DNA of 64,000 bases from Acheta domesticus (taxonomy: Eukaryota > Arthropoda > Insecta > Orthoptera > Gryllidae): contig JAHLJT010009436.1 in NCBI GenBank assembly GCA_031308135.1, positions 139,026,303 through 139,090,302 on the forward strand, given 5' to 3'. This document shows, one piece after another, positions 1-10,855 of the stretch. The first letter of the stretch is position 1. The number at the start of each line of letters is the position of its first letter. Both the position numbers and the translations under genes were made by a program. A model generated the notes under the pieces. It was given only the letters and a program-made list of their open reading frames with translations. It did no database searches and was not told the DNA's origin.

Positions 1-370
1 AAGTAGATCAAATAACGCTCGCATTCACAGGCCTAGTTAGATCATTGAGGTTGGTTTAAAGTTTTTGTAATCAATTTGAACTATTGGAAGTTGGCATTGG
101 CATCAAGAATAGTAAAACCATGACAAATTTAACATTGAGGAAGAAAATACAACAGCCCCACTTGAGATGTCAAAGTTCGATACACAGAGAAAAGCCTCTT
201 TCCGAGTTTTATTGGATTGTGAATCTAGTGTTAAAATATAATACAGGAATGGTTCTGTGGAATTTGAGCAATAGAGTAATTCAGTTCTGGGAAAGAAATA
301 GAAATGAGGGAAAGTGAAGCAAGGGAAGAGATTAAGACATTTCATAAATTTGCAGGCTTTCATAAAGCTT

Positions 371-376
371 TTTATT
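371..376 (-). terminator. Candidate poly(A) signal of PLIN2
   Basis: Read on the minus strand this is AATAAA, about 105 bases beyond the PLIN2 stop codon at 481-483. It is the first canonical signal downstream of the stop, so it is the likely 3' end signal. No transcript evidence is available. Confidence 0.5.
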
Positions 377-480
377 GAAAATTGTTAAATATAAATATAT
401 GTATTAAAAACAAGACGTGCAACTACATTATCACATTAAATAAATTCAGTCTTCAAATGAGGAAGTAATGAAAAAAAATG

Positions 481-1470
481 TCAATGGACTTCCTGTGGCT
501 GAGTAGGTGGCTGAGTGGGCGGAGACTCATTACTTGAAGTAGAAGGTGAAGAATCTTGAGAAGTAAATGACGAAGACAAGTTTTGGATGTGAAGAAGAGT
601 AAGGATGGCTCTCAGGTTCTCTCTTACATCCTGTTGGCCAGCTACTTGAATAATGTTGCAGATTGTAGCATATCCATGACGAGCTGCACGATGTGGGAGA
701 CCACCAATGGTCTGCAAAGCTTGCATTACTTTCTCAGCTGTAAAGTAGGAAAGTTAAAATTAGGAAAAGCTAATAAAGGTTATAAATCTTTGTAGAATAC
801 ATAATAGCAAATTTGTTACCTCTGGGAAGACCTAGTGGTTCTCCAGGGGGCAAAATGAAGTCCAAAATTCTGTCCACAGTTGATGACAAGTTATCAACTC
901 CACCAACTATGACATGACCAACATTGGTATGTAGGAATTGGTTAGCAGTTATCCAGCTGAGTTCTTGCAACGTTTTGACTTGTTTGTAGGCGGGATCGCA
1001 CAGAGATTTTGCATTTTCGGCAATCTACAGAACGAAATTTTTAAGTGTTGTGTCATGTGCAATGAGAAAAATTTTTAGTCAACGAACCTTCATCTTACCT
1101 GAGCTGGTTCTTGTTTAATGCAAGGGACTGCGTTTTCAACGACGTCTAATCCTTTGCACAAAGTTTTATCCACCATGCCTATTGGAGTCTCCAATTTCTT
1201 CACGATAGGTGCCACCACAGGAAGAGTTTGCTCCACCGCCTTGTTGACAGTCGCCTCCGCAGTATCCAAGGTCCACGTCAAGACAGGGCTGTATCCCTTC
1301 ACATTGTTGTATATTGCCGTAGATTGATTCCATGCAGCTTCCACAATAGGTAACCTTTTGACGCGATCCACACATTCGATGTTCGGCATCGCAGGAGGTT
1401 CACAGGGGCAGGCCTGTTCTGGCTGAGGTTCCGCTGCCGCAGCAGAGGCATCTTCGGATGGAGTCTTCAT
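481..1470 (-). CDS. Lsd-2: Perilipin 2 (lipid storage droplet protein 2), three exons
   Basis: The product coats lipid droplets and limits lipase access to stored triglyceride. Exons on the minus strand are 1470-1099, 1024-820 and 737-481, joined by GT-AG introns of 74 and 82 bases (donors GTAAGATG and GTAACAAA; acceptors ending TGTAG and TTACAG). The frame is continuous through both joins and gives 277 residues. Residues 1-28 are an Ala/Glu/Pro-rich leader. The PAT domain covers about 31-118, with motifs RVKRLPIVEAAW, TWTLDTAEATV and CKGLDVVENAVP. Exon 2 carries ELSWITANQFL and GGVDNLSSTVDRIL, typical of the PLIN2 four-helix region. The tail is Ser/Thr/Pro/Gln-rich and ends PPTQPQEVH. It matches insect Lsd-2 better than Lsd-1 because it lacks the PVLKRADSVKQ motif. 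It is shorter than fly Lsd-2. The start chosen is the first ATG of the open frame (context GTAATGAAG), just downstream of a CpG-rich promoter. Confidence 0.93.
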
Positions 1471-1639
1471 TACAAAACACAGATAACTCGGTCGAACAGG
1501 AAATCACAACTAAAACCGAAATTCAAAACAGCAATTACTCCGTGAAAACACAAACAAAAAAATCACTTCCAAATTCTACACTACACACCCACCACTCAAC
1601 TCACCAAGTCGCTTCCTCACGTCTCAATGATGCAACGCC

Positions 1640-2010
1640 ACAAGCATCGGCCCATATACTCTCTGCATCGGCCTTTTAAAGGACAAGTCATGCGTGGCTC
1701 TCCAGCTCGTCGGCTGATACTCGCATCGCGTAGACACGGGAAGCAGCCAATCACGAGGGCTCACGCGGGCTTGCGTCACCCGGCGCGACGTCACGCGCTC
1801 GCGACGCTTCGCCGTTTGCCCAACCCGTTCCGCCTGCGTGGAGCGGCGCGGGGGGCTGGGGGGGGGCCACCGGACGCGCCCTCTGCTCGGGGCAAAGGGC
1901 GAAATTCAAACGCGCGCTAACGCGGACGTCCAGAACAGTCCAGAGTCCGCCCCTCCGTCGGGGAGCACCGCACGCACGAGAGGAAAACGTGCGCGTTGGG
2001 GTTGTCTCCA
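1640..2010 (-). promoter_or_regulatory. CpG-rich promoter region of PLIN2
   Basis: Bases about 1690-2010 are strikingly G+C- and CpG-rich against an A+T-rich background and lie directly upstream of the PLIN2 start codon. On the minus strand a TATA-like TTTAAAA lies at 1680-1674, flanked by two copies of GGCCGATGC, about 200 bases before the ATG. That spacing suits a transcription start near 1640-1650. The open frames across this segment on both strands reflect lack of A+T-rich stop codons, not genes. Confidence 0.6.
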
Positions 2011-2020
2011 ACTGCAATGA

Positions 2021-2690
2021 TTAGGTCTGCAAGTGATTTTCGTGCTCCTTTCATGACCGATTAAACCAGCTTCCAATGAATTAAGTGACCGTGATATTAC
2101 TTCATGAACTAATCGTAAGGAACAAAGAGTAAGGGGTTAGATTAGACAATTACAGTAATGAAATATTGAAAATCTAATTGAAGTGTTTTGAAATTGCCCA
2201 AACCTGGGAGATAGCTTTTTTGCAGCCCAAATATGTTTGTTTCCTCTAGTAAAACAAAATTTGCTGATAGAATTATGTCTTTCTCAACAATAATTTATTA
2301 CGAGAAATGATTACTTCGCACACACATAATCAGTAGGTTCTTTATTATCATTTTTGTGCCGAAGTCGAAACGTACATGGAGACGACTTTAAAAAATACTG
2401 AAACTGTCGTATTAAAAATCAGTCTAAATTAAAAGCTGTTTAATTAGAATTATCTTTTAGGGTAAATCGTGACACAAATAAATTAAACTAGTAGTTACAA
2501 ATTGACAATATTTCCCTCTTTTACTGAGTTTTCTTCAGGAATGTGTGCCCATCTTAACAATTCATTCATTGCACACTTGGTACACTTGGAGTAGTGACCA
2601 TCGTCCCCGTTCACATAACACACACAGAAGATGATTGTTCCAATAGAGTAACATATTGACGTGTTATTATTGAAGAGTATAAAGATAGCA
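2021..2690. other. A+T-rich intergenic DNA, nothing recognised
   Basis: No exon, repeat end or inverted structure could be supported between the PLIN2 promoter and the (ATT)n tract. Confidence 0.5.
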
Positions 2691-2702
2691 TATTATTATT
2701 AC

Positions 2703-2757
<55 letters not shown>
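2691..2757. repeat. (ATT)n microsatellite, left flank of LINE fragment
   Basis: An almost pure ATT trinucleotide run. A second ATT run at 4082-4126 has the same orientation on the other side of the LINE fragment, so the two probably were one tract before the insertion. Confidence 0.95.
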
Positions 2758-4081
2758 GCTCCATATCACGACTACAGATGTTAATGAGTCGGCTGAGTAT
2801 AAAATCTACTCCAGGTTGCAACCAGCTACCTAAGGAGCAGATCTAGGGACTGTCGGTGCCTCTACAATACTTTGCGCAAAATGTGAGCAGTGCCAAATAA
2901 GGCAATTTCTTGCACTTCCCAGTCCTTTGAATGACCTGGAAGTTTAGCCAAGTTCTTACACAAATTTTGCGGAACAAATCCCAGAGCTCCGATAACTATC
3001 GGGACGACCTGTGCTTTTACGCCCCACATTCGGCTGATCTCGATTTCCAAACTCTTGTATTTAAGACGTTTCTCTGCCTCCTTGGTTACGACATTTTGAT
3101 CGCAAGGCACAGCAACATTCACAAGTAGACACGATTTTTTCTCAAAATCCCGGATAACAATATCCGGTTAGTTTGCTGCTATCGTGCGATCCGTTTGAAT
3201 TTGTTGGTCGTACAATATTGTACACAATTCAACCGATGTCACCGGTTTTGGTGAGTGTTCGTACCACTTGAGGCATGTGTTTGGAACTTCGGGGGCGGTA
3301 CAGATCTGCCAGTGGAGGTAACTACACACCCTGTCGTGTCTTTTTAAGTATTCGGTCTTTGCTAGAACTGGACAAGCTGAGACAATATGATCGATGGTTT
3401 CTACTTGCTCCTGGCAAATTCGGTATTTGTCATCTTGGGAAATTTTGAGAACCGCTTTATCATAATGTCGTGTTCTCAACGCCTGATCTTGAGCAGCTAC
3501 TACAACTGCTTTTATTTCTTTATTTATTTATTTGTCAAAAAACAGTAAAAACTGTATATGACGTGCTTCCAATTCTGGCTTCATTCTTCCCCTTTTAAGC
3601 CACATAAATGATTGATCTTTATTGATCTGCACCTTGTCCATTCTTTTTAGATATTGTCCATGGAGGGGTTTGTCCCTCCACGACTTCTTTAACATTTTTT
3701 GTGTCTCACATTTCATGTTTAGTAGTACCAGAAGTTCAGTGTCTGTGTTATTTGACGTGTCTTGCATAGTTTCCTTTGCAATGCTTTTTGCTACACTAAC
3801 AATGCCTCTGTTTCCCATTCTTCGGTCAGATTTCATGACCTGCCTCATTAGAGGGTCATCTTGATGACTGACTACATACTTTCCCATTCCAACTATTGCA
3901 TTGTGCCAGGAGGCTTCAATTTGTCTTAGGCCTCTTCCTCCTCCTTACGTGACACATAAAGTCTATGTACATCAGCTCGAGGGTGAGCGACATGATGCAT
4001 TGTTAGCAGTTTTCTGGTTTTTCGATCCATGATGCGGCAGTCCAGTCAACTAGTCCGGAACTGTACTCTACTACAGGCACC
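2758..4081 (-). pseudogene. R4/Dong-like non-LTR retrotransposon, 5'-truncated and broken
   Basis: Minus-strand fragments, read in order, match the C-terminal half of a LINE polyprotein with a restriction-like endonuclease. They are a thumb-region segment VPVVEYSSGLVDWT (about 4075), GGRGLRQIEASWHNAI (about 3920), a zinc knuckle CRICQEQVETIDHIVSAC with CX2CX8HX4C spacing (about 3400), a PDIVI...VNVAVPCD segment (about 3130-3165) that would be the endonuclease core, and EIEISRMWGVKAQVVPIVIG near the C-terminus. Stops at 3528-3530 and 3168-3170 (just before the PD motif) and at least one frameshift break it. The expected Asp before VAVP reads Asn. The reverse-transcriptase core is missing by 5' truncation. 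Clade assignment rests on remembered family motifs; the flanking (ATT)n supports a Dong-type target preference. Confidence 0.75.

Positions 4082-4126
<45 letters not shown>
4082..4126. repeat. (ATT)n microsatellite, right flank of LINE fragment
   Basis: Pure ATT run in the same orientation as the tract at 2691-2757, directly abutting the 5'-truncated end of the LINE fragment. Confidence 0.95.
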
Positions 4127-4127
<1 letters not shown>

Positions 4128-5232
4128 GAATGCCGCTGGTACTAACTTTGTAGAAAAGGCAATAATTATAGGAACACACAACAGTTATTACTGAATGCAT
4201 TTGATAAAGGATTAACGTAACAAAAACATGAACATTTATTACATTTCTTTTTTGTAAAAGTCAATTATGCTATTGTAAAGAATTTGTTCCAATTGAAGGA
4301 CTTGGGATTTGAAAGTGCTAAGTCACATTTTGGCAATACTCGAGATATTACCATCGGTTTTGACAACAAACAGCAAAAAAGTTTGTTATAGTTATGGGTA
4401 AATAATACAAAAGATGTGTCATAAACACATTTTGCCTCATAACTCAACTTCAGTCTGTAGTAAAAGTTGTAAAAGTTTATCTGCTCCCTAGCCTTTCGAT
4501 TATTTCAATTAACGTGAGTAATAATTATAGCATAATGATATGCACTGTTGAGGTATTAACTCAATTATAACTCAAATGAGATATTAAACTGTATTTTCCT
4601 GTTAAGAAATCTTTCACACATCACAATTATGAAAAGAGAAGGTAATAGTAAACTATCGTGAATAGTTTGTGCCTCAGATTAAAATAAACACAAACACAAG
4701 TAATATTTGTGTTAAAAGATTGATGAAATACCAGAACAATCTTATTGAAGTTTGAAATCAAGATTTTTACAATAGAAAGTTCTGAAGAGGACGTTCTGAA
4801 GAGAACCGTAGCTAGGCTGTTGCAAAGGATGTGTGACATCTGAGTTCCCGAAGTCAATTGAGGTCCCTCGCTGAACCCGTAACAAAGAAGAGGTTTTTTT
4901 ATTTTTTATTTTTTTTTTTTTAGTATTCTGATTTGAAAATTCTATACCAAATTACATGACAACTGAATAATTAATTAAGGTTATTCTTTATTATTGCTGC
5001 AACAGCATCTGATTTTTTTTAGAAACGCACCAAAGAATGTAGTCTATTATCAAGTGGATTGGAAGACCAGTAAGGCTTTCAGTCTCCGTTAGAAGATAGT
5101 CAACTTCTACAACCTGTAAACCTAAAATAAATTGTGCTGAAAAGAGTAAGTTACAGAATTAGAACCAGAATTAGAACAGAACTCACGAAACTATGTCATT
5201 TTCACCTAATTAATAAGAATACTCCCCCAATT
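4127..5232. other. A+T-rich intergenic DNA, nothing recognised
   Basis: Contains short T-rich runs (about 4893-4922) but no supportable gene or repeat family. Confidence 0.45.
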
Positions 5233-5489
5233 CACTGGCAGACCCAGGGGGGACGTGGAGGCCATGCCCCCCTCCCAAAAGGCCTAGAGTTTTTGATTAT
5301 CTTCCTTTATTTAGCAAAATAGATTAAATATTTATTTATGTTCGAATTATGTAATTATTTAAACAATAATATTTTATAGTAGCATATGTAAAATACATAA
5401 ATAATATACAGTATAACAACAAATATGTTTATTATTTTTAAAAATAAGATGATCTCCTTCCCCCAAATGATCGGCTGGATCCGCCCCTG
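5233..5489. mobile_element. hAT-like miniature inverted-repeat element, 257 bp
   Basis: The left end reads CACTGGCAGACCCAGG and the right end, reverse-complemented, reads CAGGGGCGGATCCAGC. The ends align over about 16 bases and the right end has the CAGGGGCGGATC start seen in many hAT ends. Both sides carry a perfect 8-bp duplication CCCCAATT (5225-5232 and 5490-5497), the length hAT elements make. The interior is A+T-rich and non-coding. Confidence 0.8.
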
Positions 5490-5660
5490 CCCCAATTTGC
5501 AATACATGCAATACGCATACAACCATATTACACATTATTCAAGAATGTACTATATGCAACCAATCCCACCAATCAATCTTACAGAACTTCAATATTAACG
5601 CATTGCTTCATTCAAACGTCTTGCAAGAAAACAAATTAAAATTCTGTAAAGTATACTTAC

Positions 5661-5692
5661 TTAAAGATATTAATTATAATTAATATCTTTAA
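5661..5692. repeat. Perfect 32-bp A+T palindrome
   Basis: The left half TTAAAGATATTAATTA is followed with no spacer by its exact reverse complement. It can form a cruciform with 16-bp arms. No flanking gene explains it. Confidence 0.9.
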
Positions 5693-6659
5693 CGAACTGT
5701 AATACTACATTTGAATGAATGTATCGTACATTATCATAACGTGTACTGACCTATTCTCAACCACTGATGACATGTCTAATGTAAGCTGCATTTGCCATGC
5801 ATTGTATAAAAAAATAAGTGTAAACAAAATGTATACATTCATTATAATGAAAGTGCAACCAAAATGTAACTAAGTACTGAAAACACCTTGTACCGTAATC
5901 ATATGAATAGTCACAAATAACCTTAGTTGTTGGTGCGACAATAAATAAATTAAGAAAAAAATAGTCTATTGGTAGAACAATGGGTGAATGAAGAGGGCTT
6001 TTAAATGGCGTCAGCAGCATGATCTGAGTGTTAATGTATATGGCGGTTTGCTAAGTGACTTGTCCTATTGCATTCTGAAAAGAAATTTGTAAAATTTTCG
6101 TTCGTAAACCACACGAGTAAAATTAACAGCAGTACCCAACGAAAAAATGAACTAAAGTTTGACTTGATCGATATTCGTTATACTTTGTTGTTAAGTTTAC
6201 ATCTCGAAGTTTCACGAATTATATTTCCTAATTTTTACTAAGATGGGAATCTCGATGGCTTTAATTGGAGAATGATTTCTTCGCCGTCTTAGATGCCATC
6301 TAAGCTTTTTATATACCCAAAATCGAACTGAATAATGACCCTCGAAGGGCTCGTATTTTTATAATAGCATGTTTCTTCTGCTTAGAGAAGTTCGGAATAC
6401 TATTTTATTTGAATTGAAGTTCCAAGATGTTTATTTCTAGGTCTTATTTTGCATATTTGAGTTATTCAGAATAAAATAACATATGTAAGTGTTATACTGA
6501 ATTGTATTGCAGATTTACGATTAATAATCTGAAAGATCATCACACTTATATCCCCATTTTCATTTCATTTTTACATTGACATTAACAATGTTACACGATT
6601 ACATTCTAATAAGCACTACGGTCCTTGCCATTTCGTATTTCAACGTAAGCACCAGCATT
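5693..6659. other. A+T-rich intergenic DNA, nothing recognised
   Basis: No exon or repeat end identified. Confidence 0.45.
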
Positions 6660-7065
6660 AGTATCACAACGTTGCAGTCGGGGCCCGACGTTCCTCACAG
6701 ACCATTACAACCCGTCGTTTGGTACCCGCGCACACTCTCACTTAATGTCTGCTTCCGAAGTGTCCGACTCACGCGGTTTTCTGGTACACAAATTATCTTT
6801 CAAATACGCCCAGAGGAAAAAATCCAATGGGGTCAAGTCTGGACATCTCGGAGGCCACACAACATTTCCGCGACGTCCAATAACGCGGCATAGAAAAGCG
6901 TTGTCAAGTCATTCTCGCGAAATCAACCAAAATGGGGAGGTGCCCCATAAGCCATGAAGTGCAAATTGCCCACTCCGATCAAGATCCAGCATTCAGTGTT
7001 TCACAAACAATGTAAGAACCGATGTGAGAGTCATCGCGAATACCACACTACACAGCAATTTTACT

Positions 7066-7775
7066 TTCTCGCTACAGAAAAGAAGGTTATGCGCGAAAAA
7101 ACTGGGAATTTTCAGCAGAAAAACTCTTATTACAGGACCCTGGTAATGAAAAAGTGAATAAATACAGTAGCTAAATTTAGAAAAAGAATCCTCTAACACG
7201 TGGTGTAAGCAGAATTCGTGTTTTGTAGGTCTTTGATGCCGAAAAATTGAATGACGGCAAAGCGTCAGTCCGTCTGTCCGTCCGTCCGTCCGTTTGTGAA
7301 CAACGCTAGCGGCTTCACCGTTCAGCCGATTTGCTCCAAAATTGATATTCCCCAATCGATGTAGCTGATGCTGCGGCTCCTGGAAATTTGAAACTGAAAT
7401 TTTAATTTTGAGGGGTACTTTACATGAAGCTTCTGGGACATTTTCCAAATTTTCAAAAATATGGCGCAATCGTTTTTTATTAAATTTGTTGGATAGTGTG
7501 AAAATTTTGTTTTTTGACGTTTAAGAGAATACTGCAGGTCTAATATTCGTTAGAAATCCTGATTTTTCGAAAATTGCAAAAGTTTAAATTTTTTTCGGAG
7601 TCTTCTTACAACTAAAATATTAAAGGTAGAGACTTTTTTACTTAATAAAAATCTGTTCCTTAAAGATAGATTTTGAAATAAGGTCATGTACAGTTTTTCG
7701 AAAATTTTAGTACTTTTCACGTAATTATGCGTGAAAATACGAGCGAGAAAGTGTGTACTGTTTTAGCACCACTAG
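7066..7775 (+). mobile_element. Helentron-like (HINE/DINE-1-like) repeat, copy 1
   Basis: Carries a (GTCY)n run at 7265-7298, the following conserved block with CGCTAGCGGCTTCACCGTTC, and the 3' end TACTGTTTTAGCACCACTAG followed by T. A subterminal GAGAAAG-type motif (GCGAGAAAG) precedes the end. It is shorter than copy 4, apparently by internal deletion. It interrupts the mariner-like transposase relic. The left boundary is approximate. Confidence 0.75.
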
Positions 7776-7842
7776 TTTCAATTGTAGCTCGAGGACTGTT
7801 GTTAATAGGGGTCCAGTAATGGCAGTTATGGCCATTTATGAC

Positions 7843-7843
7843 C

Positions 7844-7887
<44 letters not shown>

Positions 7888-7890
7888 ACA
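7843..7890. repeat. (CA)n microsatellite
   Basis: Nearly pure CA dinucleotide run with a few TA interruptions, embedded in the transposase relic. Confidence 0.95.
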
Positions 7891-8390
7891 TAAGGAATAC
7901 GGCTTCGTCTGACCACAGAATGTTACACAGGATGTCCGGTTCTTCTTCCGTCCATTGCAACGTGGATTCAGCTAACTCCATCCTAACTTCAAAGTTTTTC
8001 AGTGACAAAGCGTGGACAAAAAGTAGTTTCCATGATCTCCACTCGATCTCCTTCGTTATCCGTTGGACCGAACTATTAAGATAAACCAGATTCCCTATGA
8101 TATTGTCTCAGGAACTTCTTGGAACTTCGCGCAAACGCTGCAGCAGTGTTGGTTTTAGCCTCTTCAGAGACAACTCTCTCTGGAGGCCCTGCACCCTTTT
8201 GATGACTAACCGAACCCGTAAGCAACAAATTCGCATGCACTCTACTATTTTCACGTCTAGTCTCGTGCCTCCCCCTCCCCAGTCCCATCACCTTTGCACC
8301 ATTTCATGCGACTGCCATATTTCCATCCCAGCTGCAATGCGAGCACGGTCAGCAATGTTCTCTCTGCTCCATCTTCAGGTGGTTTGACTA

Positions 8391-8874
8391 GCAAGAAACG
8401 AGAATTACGTAACATATAATGGCAATTAATTGCCATGGCGAAGACTAGAGCATAATATAACACTAGATTGTTTATTATAATTTAAATCGTTTATTATAAA
8501 ATAGCTGTAAAATAAAAATTGGAATGTAATTGTGGTTCATCCTAAATTGTGCTGCACAATTTGCGGTTGATATTTCCCATTTTTCCTTTGTTTCCTCTTG
8601 ACGAAACTATTTTAATGGAGAAAAACAAGCTGTTCAAACTATGACTTCTCTCGCATTTATTTATATTTCCTCTTTTATTCCCACGAAGACTGCAATGTGT
8701 TGCGAAGAAACGATTATACTAGTAAATCTAAGATATCCGCAGAATTAGGTAACGATATGAAGCTTCACTCCTGTTTCTGCTTCACAGGAAGAGAAGCCCG
8801 GAAAAATCATATATACTTCGAACATCTCATCTTGTATCAGTCATATGTTGCTTTTTATCTTTCTATCATTTCAA
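8391..8874. other. Intergenic DNA, nothing recognised
   Basis: No supportable gene or repeat was found between the transposase relic and the next Helentron-like fragment. Confidence 0.4.
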
Positions 8875-9172
8875 TTTTTACTTTCTGCATACCACAAACT
8901 TGTACTTACGAAGTATAGAGAAAGTATTGTAATGATGCAGCAACAAATGGCGATTTTTCGTCGGAAAAATTCGTGCCATGGGTTCCTGATTTCTTGTTCC
9001 TACATTTAGTAATAACTTCCTCTAACATCCTGCGTTACAGAATCCATGTTTTGTGGGTCCTTGATACTGAAAAGTTGCTTTACGGCAAAACATATGTCCT
9101 TTTGTCTGTAAAGAAAGCTGGCGGCTAAACCATAAGCAGCAGATTTCACTAAAATTGATATTTCCCGATAAA
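8875..9172 (+). mobile_element. Helentron-like repeat, copy 2 (5' fragment)
   Basis: Begins TTTTTACTTTC like copies 3 and 4, continues GAAGTATAGAGAAAGTATTG, then the shared block with CAGAATCCATGTTTTGTGGG and a decayed GTCY run (about 9094-9108). It stops after the GATATTTCCCGAT block, so the 3' half is missing. Confidence 0.7.
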
Positions 9173-10140
9173 CCATGTATTTTTTCTCGAATAGAGCAAA
9201 AAACGGAGAAGGAGATTTCTCCCCTTCTCCTTTTTTTGTTCCTTTTTTTGCTTGTGAGAGAGAGGGAGAGAGAATGGGAGAAAGTACGTGTTATTACCCT
9301 AGTTTCCGTTTGTCTTGGTGACGCCATCAGTTATAACAGTTATGATTACACTGCTCAACAAAAAAAAAACAACCTTTTTTCACTTGCTCAGAAATTTGCC
9401 ATGAATTTACAGTAAATGGGATATCCTGAATCCAGATGTCATTAATTTTATTGAATTGGCTCTAGTTTTTGTGCTACGAACGTTGTAATGAATCATGCTA
9501 TCACAAAACTCACAGCATTTAATGCAAATATACATCTTTATACAAACCTGTTTTTTTAAACATTGAATATCGCATTATTTTCAGGATACTTTAATTGAGC
9601 TTCGTTTTATTAATACATCTTTTGTTACGAAACAATGAGTTTTTCAGAAAGATGTTGTTTGAATGGCTCTAATGTATTTTACTACATTTTTGGGGAATTT
9701 ACGCTACAGAAACAGAACAGAAATATTAGAAACTTTACAGAAAAAATATGACATATTTTGGTATAAAACTGGGTGGTCAAGATAAGTCGTGGGATCCCCA
9801 TATGGTATGCAAAACTTGTGTGGGGTGTCTCCGTCAGTGGAAAACAAAAAATGAACAAATTTCGTGTAGCGATAGTACAGCGAGAACCCTAAAATCATGA
9901 TCATTGTTATTTTTATTCTGCAAAAGTAAAAGGCTTCAATTGTTACAAAAAAAAGAACTGAGAGTATCTTGATTTGGAATAAGCAAGGCGACCTGTGCCA
10001 CATGGACCTGATGTTCCTATACCAGTTCCTATACCACACTCCCTGAAATTCCTGTGTCAGATAGTGACGACACATAGATTCTAGGGTGTAATGCAGTGGC
10101 AGTGAATAAGATGGAAGTGGTATTACAAAAGAGCACTTCT
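9173..10140. other. Intergenic DNA, nothing recognised
   Basis: Holds a GAGAGA-rich patch (about 9256-9275) and a short A run at 9360-9370; no gene or repeat family could be supported. Confidence 0.4.
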
Positions 10141-10143
10141 CCT

Positions 10144-10408
10144 AAGATAAGCTTAATGATTTAATACGTGACCTCAGTTTGCCAAACCAAGCAGCGGAAC
10201 GTTTAGCATCCAGACTAAAAGAAAAGAAATGTCTGACACTGGAAGCTAAAAATACACTTTACTGGTTACTGGTACAGCCTTGTCATAATTGCCAAGAACT
10301 TCTTGGGTTAATCATAAAGCAGAAAATTATGAAGAACTGGTGCAAACTTGCTTTTGAACTTTCAGAATTTTGTTGCACCTATGAGCAGGAAGGTTCACTA
10401 TCACCATA
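10144..10408 (+). pseudogene. Relic of an unidentified insect repeat-type protein
   Basis: An open stretch reads LIRDLSLPNQAAERLASRLK, then a helical, Cys-containing segment, ending at a stop at 10407-10409. The first segment resembles a short domain I recall from uncharacterised multi-copy insect proteins (pattern L-x-R-D-L-x-L-x(5)-E-x-L-x-S-R-L-K). The upstream half is shifted out of frame. Function is unknown and the match is from memory. Confidence 0.3.
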
Positions 10409-10483
10409 GCCATTAAATTTCAGAAATTTCCAGAAACTCTTGGCAATATGAGTGGGGCACAAAGCGAGCGGTTCCACCAAGAA

Positions 10484-10855
10484 ATAAAGGTAACTAGCGT
10501 TCCCGTGCGAGAACTCTCGCATGTTAAAACCCACCCTTTCCCTATCCATTTGTCTATCCTTTCAATTAAGAAGGAAAGTTGTTAATGAAACATGTTTATT
10601 TTTTTTAATGTATAAATGTAACTTCTAACGTACTTGCAGAATATCAAACAAAATTAACAATACAATTCATGTTGGAAACAAATTTTCAATAAAAGTTTAT
10701 TCAGCATTATAGAGGGATGTTCTCGGAACAATTCACACTTCTTTAAAAATAACTTTGAACAAATTCTTCACTCCTCCTTGAGAGTTAACTTTTCGCTTTC
10801 CTTGATAGTCACAAACATAATAGAAAAGGTTTCTACTCTTCAGAAAGCAAAGCAA
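10484..10855 (+). repeat. Dispersed repeat C, first direct copy
   Basis: Starts near GTTCCCGTGCGAGAACTCTC and aligns along about 370 bases with 11524-11879 in the same orientation (shared GAAACATGTTTATT, AATTTTCA, GGAACAATTCACA and AGAAAGC blocks). The 5' end holds a 7-bp hairpin TGCGAGA/TCTCGCA. Family identity is unknown. Confidence 0.7.

Larger units (their letters stand above)
6660..8390 (-). pseudogene. Mariner/Tc1-like transposase relic, split by a later insertion
   Basis: Minus-strand segments follow the order of an insect DDE transposase. About 8240-8090 encodes a helix-turn-helix-like piece (NTAAAFARSSKKFLRQYHRES). About 8060-7890 gives EIEWRSWKLLFVHALSLKNF, then NILWSDEAVF, which carries the first catalytic Asp. 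About 6950-6740 gives GAPPHF, then WPPRCPDLTPLDFFLWAYLK, which carries the last catalytic Asp. At least one frameshift lies between GAPPHF and the WPPR segment, and stops occur elsewhere. The middle of the domain is replaced by a Helentron-like repeat (about 7066-7775) and a CA microsatellite. That the two blocks come from one copy is inferred from order and orientation. Confidence 0.75.

Noticed and set aside
1627..2020. Plus- and minus-strand frames over the PLIN2 CpG block
   Set aside because: Compositional; no motifs, and they overlap the likely promoter.
2661..2846. Poly-tyrosine frame
   Set aside because: It is a translation of the (ATT)n tract.
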